Below are positions 1 through 7,418 of a DNA stretch of 14,859 nt, one piece after another; position 1 is the stretch's first letter; the number at the start of each line of letters is the position of its first letter. The stretch is from Bacillota bacterium. Lineage in GTDB: Bacteria > Bacillota > Clostridia > Tissierellales > Sporanaerobacteraceae. The translations under genes and the position numbers were made by a program. Under the pieces are notes generated by a model. That model was not told the origin of the DNA, searched no databases, and saw nothing but the letters and a program-made list of their open reading frames with translations. The DNA is taken from NCBI GenBank assembly GCA_029779375.1, contig JAKPAR010000260.1, forward strand, positions 1 through 14,859. Direction: 5' to 3'.

Positions 1-1
1 T

Positions 2-448
2 TTTTTCTCATATAAAAGGGCATGTGAAATGGGAGAGGATATATTTGGGGATTTACCTGATTTGCTCATATTTGGTCAAGGCAAAAAGATAATAAATAGC
101 TTTTCTTTTATAAAAGAGCTGACTTCTCCTTTGAAACTAGAAATACTGTATTTTGGGGATATTGATCCTGAAGGATTTATGATATATAGAAGTTTTAAAG
201 AAAGATATAAAGATTTAAATATAAATTTGCAAATTAAAGCCTATGTGCAACTTTTAAAAATTGGAAACAGAAAGTATCCTTGCGTTGGTCAAAGGAAAAA
301 TATCCGAGATTTAAATTTTGTACTAGATGAATTTCATGCTCATTTTTTGGATGAGTATGGGGAAATGCTAAAAAATTTATGGAATGAAGATAGAAGAATT
401 CCCCAAGAACTCATAAATTATGAATACATATTGAAAGGTGATAGATGA
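2..448 (+). CDS. jetD: Wadjet nuclease subunit JetD, C-terminal part (5' end outside window)
   Basis: This is the C-terminal part, about 148 residues, of a JetD-like (DUF2220) protein. The frame is open from the first bases of the window, so the ATG at 29 is an internal methionine and the gene begins upstream; family members are usually nearly 400 residues. The diagnostic stretch is YFGDIDPEGF, with aspartate codons at 158-160 and 164-166. This is the DxD metal-binding motif of a TOPRIM fold, as in topoisomerase VI subunit A. The tail contains the IPQE motif that I associate with JetD C-termini. In Wadjet systems JetD is the nuclease that cleaves circular plasmid DNA once the SMC complex has recognised it. 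The catalytic glutamate expected earlier in the TOPRIM fold is not visible and probably lies off the window. The gene is followed after one base by jetA. Family is fairly sure from motif and context; completeness cannot be judged. Confidence 0.85.
   Translation, partial: FFSYKRACEMGEDIFGDLPDLLIFGQGKKIINSFSFIKELTSPLKLEILYFGDIDPEGFMIYRSFKERYKDLNINLQIKAYVQLLKIGNRKYPCVGQRKNIRDLNFVLDEFHAHFLDEYGEMLKNLWNEDRRIPQELINYEYILKGDR
434..442 (+). promoter_or_regulatory. Ribosome binding site that sets the jetA start
   Basis: AAAGGTGAT lies inside the last codons of jetD and matches much of the anti-Shine-Dalgarno complement. It is well spaced (about 7-9 bases) for the ATG at 450. It overlaps the alternative GTG at 438, so that GTG is unlikely to be the start. 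Reading the ATG also gives the same one-base stop-to-start gap seen at the other two jet junctions. Confidence 0.6.
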
Positions 449-449
449 T

Positions 450-1925
450 ATGTCAATTGAAAAAGGGTTTTTTGATAGAATGAAAAAAATTGAAGTTATG
501 AGGATGTTGGGGACAGGCATGGACGTAGGAGAACTCAATGAGTTTTCTCATGAGATATGTTTTCTTTTACTACTCAATATATTTAAGAGAGAATTAACTG
601 AAAACCCAAATAGAAGTAGAACTGATATGATTCATATTGTAGAAGATATATTGAGGGATATGAAAATAGATACTTCAAAAGAAAATATTGAGAGAATTGT
701 AGATGGTACCTTGTGGTATAGGGATCCAAACAAACAAGAATATTTTAGTTCAACTATTTACAATGAACAAAGTGGAAGTAGAGAAGAATATGTATTTAGA
801 TATTTAAAAATAGATAGAGAACACAGTAATTGGGAAGATGGTGGCCCTACTGTGTATATGCTGTCTTCAGAATCTCAGGAAATGATTTTTATAACAAGAG
901 AGATACTGGAGGAGTTTGGATTTGATGTAGAGCAGTTCTATACCCTTCAACTCATAAAGACGGGAAATTTCACCAAGGCTCAAAGTAGCGTAGACAATCT
1001 TATAGCTAGAGTCAGAACTCTCATACGAAGGGAAAAAGAATATAAGCAAGATATGATAAGAGATCCTCAAACTATGTTTTTTGATAGAAAGAGAAATGCG
1101 AGAAAGACAGAAGAGATAAAAAGGCAATTTGAAGATGAACAAAAAGTATTTGATGAGATGTTTTCTTGGAAGGGCAGATATGATTCTCTTCCTGATGAAA
1201 AAAAGTATGAGGCTAAACTAATGTTTGAAAATTTAGAAACAGCTAGAGTGCTTCATGACAATTTAGCTAAAATAGTCATGGAAAACATAGCTTATGAGAT
1301 GGAAGTTAGAGTCAAATATCCAGAAAGTTTTTGGAAGAGTTCAAATGTAAGTTTTAAAAAAGATATTTGGAAAAATATTTTAGTGAAAAATGGACTTGAA
1401 AATTTTGAACAGTTGGAATATATTCTGTCGCCGCTTTTTTCTCCAAAGCTTGATTTTATATTTCCATTAGAATGGGCTTGGAATGAGCAAATGGTTAAAA
1501 ATTATTTTCAAGATGTGATAGAGGATGAAGAAGAAGAGGAAGAAGAAATTTATTTTACAGAAGAAACCGATTGGGAGCAAATAGTGGAATTGTGGAAATT
1601 TATATTTGATTTGCTTCTTCAAAGGGGAGAGTTTTCTATAGGGGAGTTAAATAAAATAAGTGATGAAGAAAAAGAAAAGTGGTTAAGTCAAAGAGAGAAT
1701 ATTGAACTTTTCATGATGTTTGTCATATCTGAAGTGGTTTTGGTTGAAAATTTTGAGGGAATAGATGAGAGATTGAAACTTTTTAGTTTGCTATGTGAAA
1801 GTGATGAAAAGTACAAAGCTCTCTATGGGAAGAGGATAAAGAGTGTTGTTGAAATAGATAAATCTCCACTTTTGTGGAGTGAAGTATATATATCACCTTA
1901 TACAATATATGTGGAGGAAAATTGA
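450..1925 (+). CDS. jetA: Wadjet subunit JetA (probable kleisin)
   Basis: A 491-residue soluble protein with no signal peptide or membrane segment. Its position between a JetD TOPRIM protein and a JetB/JetC pair identifies it as JetA. In studied Wadjet complexes JetA is the MukF-like kleisin that bridges the two SMC heads and binds JetB. Visible features are a mostly helical N-terminal half, a charged coiled-coil-like stretch at about residues 180-240, and a run of consecutive acidic residues near 355-365 that looks like a flexible linker. The C-terminal part (about 375-491) is again helical and could be the winged-helix end that binds an SMC head. The start at ATG 450 is preferred over an in-frame GTG at 438 because of the upstream AAAGGTGAT. 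The gene sits one base after the jetD stop and ends one base before jetB. Assignment rests more on context than on motifs. Type II or III Wadjet seems likelier than type I, but I cannot settle the subtype. Confidence 0.72.
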   Translation: MSIEKGFFDRMKKIEVMRMLGTGMDVGELNEFSHEICFLLLLNIFKRELTENPNRSRTDMIHIVEDILRDMKIDTSKENIERIVDGTLWYRDPNKQEYFSSTIYNEQSGSREEYVFRYLKIDREHSNWEDGGPTVYMLSSESQEMIFITREILEEFGFDVEQFYTLQLIKTGNFTKAQSSVDNLIARVRTLIRREKEYKQDMIRDPQTMFFDRKRNARKTEEIKRQFEDEQKVFDEMFSWKGRYDSLPDEKKYEAKLMFENLETARVLHDNLAKIVMENIAYEMEVRVKYPESFWKSSNVSFKKDIWKNILVKNGLENFEQLEYILSPLFSPKLDFIFPLEWAWNEQMVKNYFQDVIEDEEEEEEEIYFTEETDWEQIVELWKFIFDLLLQRGEFSIGELNKISDEEKEKWLSQRENIELFMMFVISEVVLVENFEGIDERLKLFSLLCESDEKYKALYGKRIKSVVEIDKSPLLWSEVYISPYTIYVEEN

Positions 1926-1926
1926 A

Positions 1927-2670
1927 ATGAGCTATTCAAATGAAAATATACAAAAGGCTTCTCAAGTTTTTTTCTATCTTTTGAAGAACAAAATAGTACC
2001 TATAAACGATACTTTTGGAAATGAGTATATTGAAAATCTTGAAGTAAGAGAAATTGTCAAGACCATGGCAGATGAGGCTGGACTTTTAGTTTTTCATATT
2101 GGGGGAAATGTGCATTTAGTTAGTAATCCTGACAATTCTATTTTTGCTACTTCTTATACTCATATGAAAGAAAAGTATAAGGGACTCAAAAAGAAAAAAT
2201 ATTTTTATCTTGCAAATATTATTATATGTATATTTTTATCAGAAGTTGACAAAGAAAAGTTTGTAAGAATTAGGGTAGAAGAAGAAGGTATTTCCTATTA
2301 TAAATTGGAGGATATCATCACCAAAACTATTGAATCTTGGAAAAAGCGAAATGATGAAGAGGAAAATTTTTCAAAAGATTGGGCTTTAGCTATTGATGAT
2401 ATATATACTTTGTGGACGTTGGAACTTTCTCATTCAAAGCCATCAAATAGTGAAGAACTTCCATTTAGCAAATCTATAGATACAAGACTTGGATTTATTC
2501 ATGAAGCTTTAAAACCTTTAAAAGATGAAGGACTTATTGTAGATATGCTAAAAGAATCTAGGATAATACCTAAAGATGAGCTTTATGAAAGGCTTAATTA
2601 TTTATATCACAGTCAAGAGAGGTATGAGGAAATCATGGGTCTTATAGAGGATACAAAGGAGGGTTTTTAA
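1927..2670 (+). CDS. jetB: Wadjet subunit JetB (KITE/MukE-like, DUF6063-like)
   Basis: A 247-residue soluble protein. Its N-terminus, with a helix followed by VFFYLLKNKIVP and later LLVFHIGGNVHLVSNPDN, resembles the DUF6063 family as I remember it, which accompanies non-type-I Wadjet ATPases. In the complex JetB is the KITE subunit, a tandem winged-helix protein that dimerises and binds the kleisin JetA. The start chosen is ATG 1927, preceded by GGAGG at 1913-1917 with nine bases of spacing. The frame is open further upstream to 1879, but that would overlap jetA by 47 bases without a good ribosome site. The gene begins one base after the jetA stop and ends one base before jetC, which suggests translational coupling and balanced subunit synthesis. 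No enzymatic motif is visible, consistent with a structural role. Confidence 0.78.
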   Translation: MSYSNENIQKASQVFFYLLKNKIVPINDTFGNEYIENLEVREIVKTMADEAGLLVFHIGGNVHLVSNPDNSIFATSYTHMKEKYKGLKKKKYFYLANIIICIFLSEVDKEKFVRIRVEEEGISYYKLEDIITKTIESWKKRNDEEENFSKDWALAIDDIYTLWTLELSHSKPSNSEELPFSKSIDTRLGFIHEALKPLKDEGLIVDMLKESRIIPKDELYERLNYLYHSQERYEEIMGLIEDTKEGF

Positions 2671-2671
2671 T

Positions 2672-5600
2672 ATGCCAAGAATTTCTAAAATTAGGCTTGT
2701 AGGCTGCAAATATGATGGATTTAAAAAGGAGCATGAAAATTCTATATTTGATTTGACCAAAGATGGAAGCCCAGATCACACTCTTTTTACTTTGAAGAAT
2801 GGTGGGGGAAAAGGTGTCATGATGCAGCTTATATTTCAAATAATGCTACCTGAAACTCGATGGGGGAAAAACAATGGAAACAAAATAAGCTCTATGTTTT
2901 ATGATCAAAAGGGCAGATTAAATCCCTACACATTCCATGTATTATTGGAATGGAAATTAGATACGAATAGAGAAAAATATCTTATTACGGGAATATGTAT
3001 GAAAGCCTATAGGAAAAATGTAGGGAAAAATGAAGATGATGATGAGAAGATAGGTTTAAACTATTTTCTATATACTTATGAGCATGAAAACAATGGATTT
3101 TATACTTTGGAAAATATACCTGTTTATGATAGAGACAATGAAAAGGCTGTAGAAATGGAAGTGTTTGAAAAGTTCATAGAAGACAATAGAAGGGATTTTG
3201 TGAAATATTCTCAAAGCAGTGCAAAAAGGCTTGATTCAAATTTTTATGAATATATGAAGAGATGGGGAATTTATAGATCTGAATGGGAAATTTTAAAGGT
3301 TATAAACAAAGTAGAAGGAGGAGTAGGGGATTATTTTCAAAAGGCTACAGACAACAAGGCGATTTTTGACAATCTCATACTTCCGGCCATATCTGAGAAT
3401 ATGAAGAATTATGAATATGAAGGTGATGGTCTTAAGGAAATGTTTAAGAGCAATCTTTATATAACGAGAAATTTGCCTATACTGCTGAAACGAGAAGGAG
3501 ATTTTAGGGAACTTTCTATAGCTATAAATCCTTTGATTAGGAATGCAGAGATAGGTTCAAAATTTTTAGACATAAAGGAAAGATGTATTGCTGATGGAAA
3601 TGATCTATATTTTATTTTGAAGGATGAAGAAAAAAATGCAGAAAAGAATATTGAAAAGTGGGAAAGTGAAATAATAAAAAGCAAAGAAAAACAAGAGGAA
3701 CTATTATTTCAAAGAGAAAATTTAGAATATGCTGAAGTCAATAGAGAAATAGAAAAAATTGAAGAAAAGAATAAAGTACTAGATGTAAGTATAGCTGAAG
3801 CAAAAGAAAAAATAGCTGATGAGAAGCATTTAGAGAAACTATATGAAATAAACAAGATATTGACTGAAGTAAATGAAATTGAGCTTTTACTTAAAGAAAA
3901 GACAGCTGAAAGGCAAAGGCTTATAGATAGTTTAGAATTAGATGATACCAAGAAGAGATTGGAAGAACTAGATTTAGAAATAAAAGATAAATGGGAAGGT
4001 TTGAAGGTTAAATGGGAAGATGTTTCAAATAAGTATTATGGCTATGACAATTATCTTAATAGAGAAATCGAAAATATATATACTCAAAAATCCAAGATGA
4101 AAGAAGTAGAAAAAGGGATAGAAATAGAAATAAATAAATTTTCTTTAAGAAAGGAAGAAAATCAAAGGGAATACGGAAGACTTTCAAATATATTCGATCC
4201 TTTCAGTATGAGTTTTCCAGAAAAACTTTTAGATGATATAAAAAGTAGATGTGAAAACGAAATGAAAAAAGTAGAAAGGCTTGAGATTGAAATTGAAGAA
4301 AAAAGAAAAAATAAAAATCAATTGGAAATTGAAAAAAATAAAATTGAGATAGAAAAGAAAAATGAAAAAGGAAAGATAAAAGAGCTTAAAAAAGAGTTTG
4401 ATATTGTAGAGAAGATAGAAATGGATTTAAAAAAGAGAATATGCTGGGAACTTGGTATTGATGATGTAAAAGAAGATATATCTTCTTCTTGGATTGATGA
4501 AAAACTATATAGTTTGGAATTAGTTTTGAGTGAAAAGGAAAATAAAATAGAAGAATTCAAGAAAAATCTTTGGGAAAGCAATATAGATAAATCTTTAAAT
4601 AAAGATAGGGAGTATTGGATACCCAACAAAGACATATTGGATTTAAAAGAGAGAATTATATCTGTTGGTATAAATGTTCAAACAGGTATGGAATTTTTAA
4701 ATGGAATGAAGAAAGAAGAAATACAAGAAATACTTAAAGCTAATCCTTCTTTCATATATGGATTGGTCATTGGAAATGAAGAAGATTGGAAGATAATAGA
4801 AAAGACTATTGATAGAGATTTTTTAGTACGCAATTTAGTTCCTATATACTTAAGGACAAATATGGGAAATCATGAAAAAGAGTTCAATACAGTAGACAAC
4901 AAGGGTTTTGATTTTATTTATAGTGAAAAATATATTGAATGGATTGACAATATAGACAGGGAATACAATAGCATAGAAGAAATCATAGATAGTTTTAAAG
5001 AAAGAGTTGGGGAAATTAACAATTTAATTGGGGATATAAAAAATTGGAAATTTGGCAAAAATTCTATTGAAATTCAAAGTGAAATTGATAATCATAAATC
5101 TCTAAGTGAAGAACTGGAAAGAAAAGAAGGTAAGTTAAAAGTTCAATTGTATGAGGAAGAAAAGTTAATAAGCACAATGACTAGTGAATTTAAGAATTCT
5201 AAAAATGAAGTGGAAAAATATAAAGACAATTTAGCTGAGTTGAAAAAGTATGTAGAAGCAAATGCAATTGTCTTGAAAGAAGAGAAAATTTACAATGAGA
5301 ATTTAGAAAAGCTTGAAGATGTAAGGCAAAAAATTAAGAGTGCAGAAAAAGACATGGAATTCAAAAAAAGTATGAGAGAATCCAACAATTTAGAATATGA
5401 AAAATGGAAAATTGAAATTGAAAATAAACTTGAAAGTATAAAAAAGGCAATACCTGAAGCTAAAGTTTGTTTCAATCAAATCAAAGATTTAGAAATAGCT
5501 TCTATGCCTATCTATGAAATATGGGAAGGAGATATATTTGTAGATTTAAGAGAGAGAAGTGCATTGGCAGAGGATATTGAAAAGAGAAATGGTGAAATAA

Positions 5601-7135
5601 AATTTATTCAAAAAGATATAGACCATTTCCTTGAGAAAATCGAAGTTCGTAGAAAAGATTTAGAAAAAATAGATGTGCTTTGGGAAAAATATGAGAGTTT
5701 GAAATTATCCTTAAATGAAATAGTCATTAGGCTTGAAGAAGTAAAGAAGAATTTAAAAGCTCATGAATATGAATACAATAGTTTAAAATCTGAAAAGGAT
5801 AGACTAGTTGGAAGTTTAGAAGAAAAGCAAAAAAACTTTATAAAGCTTGGAAAGAGAATACAGAAGAATTTTGGTAGGGCTCCTCAAATTTGGGCAGATT
5901 TAGACCTTTTAGAAAAGAGCATGTATATAGAAAAAGAATATAAAGAGAATAAGGAATATTTAGTTCAGGCAGAAAAAATATTGGAAGAGAGAAAAAAATA
6001 CAAAAATCAAATACGGGAATTCATTTTGCAGCTTGATGGATATAAGGAAATAGATTTTCACAAGGGAAAGATCAACAAGATATTAAAGGAAAAATTCATA
6101 AACAATTCACAGATAGAAGTAGAAGAGTGGATCAGAAGATACAAAAAGAGTGAGGATGATTTGAGTAGAGAAATTGAAAAAGGAGAGGAATATTTAAAGA
6201 CTTTTAAGGAAATTGTTGAAACTAAAGTTTATGATGAGGTTCTAAAGGCAAGGATACTAAATGAAATGCAGAAAGTAGGTATAAGCAAATTTAAAGCAAA
6301 TTTAGAGTCTTTTGGAAGCATGAAAAACTATTTTCAAATAGAACTAAATACCCTTTCAAGTGACAAAGAAAAGGCAGAACAGGCAAGAAATCAATGGACC
6401 ACAAGAGCTTCAAAGAGAGTTTTGAAGATAGTAGAATCATTGAGAGAAATGGTTTCGGGAATGGTATATATAAATGAAAATGAGTATTCATTTCCTCTTG
6501 TGAAGCTTAAAGGAGAAGAAAGGCTTCCCAAAGAGGAAGAAGATGTATTGTTTTTGTTGAAAGAATATTTTGTGGAAGCTATAGAAAAAGTGTTTAGCGA
6601 AAATGAAAATATTGAGGATATTGATGACAAAAAACTTGAGGAAATAATGAGCGATAAAGTCATATTTTCCAAAGCCCTTCAAGGAAGATATCCAATACTT
6701 ATGGTATACAAGATGACAGAGAAAAATGAATTCAAATATAAAAAGCCAAGGGACTACTACTATACTACCTGGGAAGCTATCAACAAAGGAGAAGGAGATA
6801 TGCCAGAAGGAAGTGGTGGCCAGACCCTTTCCATAAATACTTTTGTCATAATGATGCTTATGAACTACAAAAAAAGGCATATCGGAAATGAAAATCCTTG
6901 GACTGTTTTAGTTCTTGACAATCCATTTGGGAAGGCCTCGGCTAAACATATATTGGACCCAGTGTTTGAAATTGCCGATAAATTGAACTTTCAAATAATA
7001 GCTTTTGCTGCTCCGGAAATCATAAAAGTAGAGATAAGCGAGAGATTTCCTGTATTTTGGGAGCTTAGAATTGGTCATGATGAAAAAGAAGGACTTATCA
7101 CAGGAAAGGTAATGCATGGAGGAAGAAAAATGTAA
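2672..7135 (+). CDS. jetC: Wadjet SMC-family ATPase JetC (MukB-like)
   Basis: A 1487-residue SMC-like ATPase. The N-terminal head carries a Walker A-type loop, LKNGGGKGVM (residues 41-50, lysine 47). Two long Lys/Glu-rich coiled-coil arms (about 315-640 and 770-1290) flank a compact, less charged segment at about 645-765 that is the probable hinge. The C-terminal head holds the ABC signature GSGGQ (1380-1384) and Walker B VLVLDNPF, with aspartate 1416. In Wadjet complexes JetC dimers hydrolyse ATP to extrude DNA loops and let JetD cleave small closed circles. Two motif departures are notable: the Ser/Thr after the Walker A lysine is glycine 48, and the glutamate after the Walker B aspartate is asparagine 1417. 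I recall LDNPFG endings in related proteins, so these may be family traits and not damage. The ribosome site AAAGGAGGG at 2655-2663 supports ATG 2672. It is the last gene of the operon, and a hairpin follows. Confidence 0.9.
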   Translation: MPRISKIRLVGCKYDGFKKEHENSIFDLTKDGSPDHTLFTLKNGGGKGVMMQLIFQIMLPETRWGKNNGNKISSMFYDQKGRLNPYTFHVLLEWKLDTNREKYLITGICMKAYRKNVGKNEDDDEKIGLNYFLYTYEHENNGFYTLENIPVYDRDNEKAVEMEVFEKFIEDNRRDFVKYSQSSAKRLDSNFYEYMKRWGIYRSEWEILKVINKVEGGVGDYFQKATDNKAIFDNLILPAISENMKNYEYEGDGLKEMFKSNLYITRNLPILLKREGDFRELSIAINPLIRNAEIGSKFLDIKERCIADGNDLYFILKDEEKNAEKNIEKWESEIIKSKEKQEELLFQRENLEYAEVNREIEKIEEKNKVLDVSIAEAKEKIADEKHLEKLYEINKILTEVNEIELLLKEKTAERQRLIDSLELDDTKKRLEELDLEIKDKWEGLKVKWEDVSNKYYGYDNYLNREIENIYTQKSKMKEVEKGIEIEINKFSLRKEENQREYGRLSNIFDPFSMSFPEKLLDDIKSRCENEMKKVERLEIEIEEKRKNKNQLEIEKNKIEIEKKNEKGKIKELKKEFDIVEKIEMDLKKRICWELGIDDVKEDISSSWIDEKLYSLELVLSEKENKIEEFKKNLWESNIDKSLNKDREYWIPNKDILDLKERIISVGINVQTGMEFLNGMKKEEIQEILKANPSFIYGLVIGNEEDWKIIEKTIDRDFLVRNLVPIYLRTNMGNHEKEFNTVDNKGFDFIYSEKYIEWIDNIDREYNSIEEIIDSFKERVGEINNLIGDIKNWKFGKNSIEIQSEIDNHKSLSEELERKEGKLKVQLYEEEKLISTMTSEFKNSKNEVEKYKDNLAELKKYVEANAIVLKEEKIYNENLEKLEDVRQKIKSAEKDMEFKKSMRESNNLEYEKWKIEIENKLESIKKAIPEAKVCFNQIKDLEIASMPIYEIWEGDIFVDLRERSALAEDIEKRNGEIKFIQKDIDHFLEKIEVRRKDLEKIDVLWEKYESLKLSLNEIVIRLEEVKKNLKAHEYEYNSLKSEKDRLVGSLEEKQKNFIKLGKRIQKNFGRAPQIWADLDLLEKSMYIEKEYKENKEYLVQAEKILEERKKYKNQIREFILQLDGYKEIDFHKGKINKILKEKFINNSQIEVEEWIRRYKKSEDDLSREIEKGEEYLKTFKEIVETKVYDEVLKARILNEMQKVGISKFKANLESFGSMKNYFQIELNTLSSDKEKAEQARNQWTTRASKRVLKIVESLREMVSGMVYINENEYSFPLVKLKGEERLPKEEEDVLFLLKEYFVEAIEKVFSENENIEDIDDKKLEEIMSDKVIFSKALQGRYPILMVYKMTEKNEFKYKKPRDYYYTTWEAINKGEGDMPEGSGGQTLSINTFVIMMLMNYKKRHIGNENPWTVLVLDNPFGKASAKHILDPVFEIADKLNFQIIAFAAPEIIKVEISERFPVFWELRIGHDEKEGLITGKVMHGGRKM

Positions 7136-7148
7136 TGAATTATAAGAT

Positions 7149-7188
7149 GAGAAAAAAATCGACACTGGGGAGGTGCCGATTCTTTCTC
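7149..7188. terminator. Convergent hairpin terminator between jetC and the opp operon
   Basis: The core arms AATCGACACT (7157-7166) and AGGTGCCGATT (7171-7181) pair around a GGGG loop with one mismatch or bulge. Flanking GAGAAA and TTTCTC extend the stem on both sides. Read on the minus strand, the stem runs into ATTTTTTTC, a proper U-tract, so it should terminate transcription leaving the opp operon. Read on the plus strand, the tail is CTTTCTCTTT, an interrupted U-tract, giving weaker termination after jetC. The element lies in the 88-base gap between the two convergent operons, which holds no gene. Confidence 0.75.
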
Positions 7189-7223
7189 TTTACCAAAAGT
7201 ATAAAAACCAATATTAGGGATAT

Positions 7224-7418
7224 TTAAAAGCTATAACTCCAAAATAATATTCCAATCAATACTAGAAGAAATGGACTAAAAACCAAGAGGGCTGAAAGAA
7301 ATAAAGCCAGCATATCATTTTTTTCCAATTTAATATGTTCTTCTTCTATATTAAATTCTAGTTTGCTTTTTTCTTTGAGCCAATCTATAGTAGCATTTAA
7401 TTTTTTTTGAAAAATCAT
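7224..7418 (-). CDS. Small single-pass membrane protein coupled to oppF
   Basis: A 64-residue protein with a charged amphipathic first half (about residues 1-36, rich in Lys and Glu) and one hydrophobic helix at about 37-61 ending close to the C-terminus. The arrangement suggests a cytoplasmic N-terminus and a C-terminal membrane anchor. Its ATG overlaps the oppF stop as ATGA (7415-7418), a typical translational coupling junction. The only ribosome-site-like sequence, AAAGG inside the oppF end, is somewhat distant. I do not recognise the family. By position it is the last gene of the peptide importer operon, and a strong minus-strand terminator follows. It may be an accessory or stabilising peptide of the transporter, but that is inferred from context only. 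The overlap and the clear two-part organisation argue that it is a real gene. Confidence 0.65.
   Translation of the reverse strand: MIFQKKLNATIDWLKEKSKLEFNIEEEHIKLEKNDMLALFLSALLVFSPFLLVLIGILFWSYSF

Noticed and set aside
29..448. A complete small gene starting at ATG 29
   Set aside because: The same frame is open back to base 2 and the protein is clearly the C-terminal part of a JetD TOPRIM domain, so the ATG is internal.
438..449. GTG 438 as the start of jetA
   Set aside because: The GTG lies inside the likely ribosome site for ATG 450, and the ATG gives the same one-base junction as the other jet genes.
1879..1926. An upstream start for jetB overlapping jetA by 47 bases
   Set aside because: GGAGG at 1913-1917 is placed for ATG 1927, and the extra N-terminus reads like the out-of-frame end of jetA.
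6391..6880. Minus-strand open frames inside jetC (also at 3457-3951, 4318-4635 and 5290-5475)
   Set aside because: They are Ser/Phe/Leu-rich mirror images of the Lys/Glu-rich jetC coding strand, lack ribosome sites and overlap a convincing gene.
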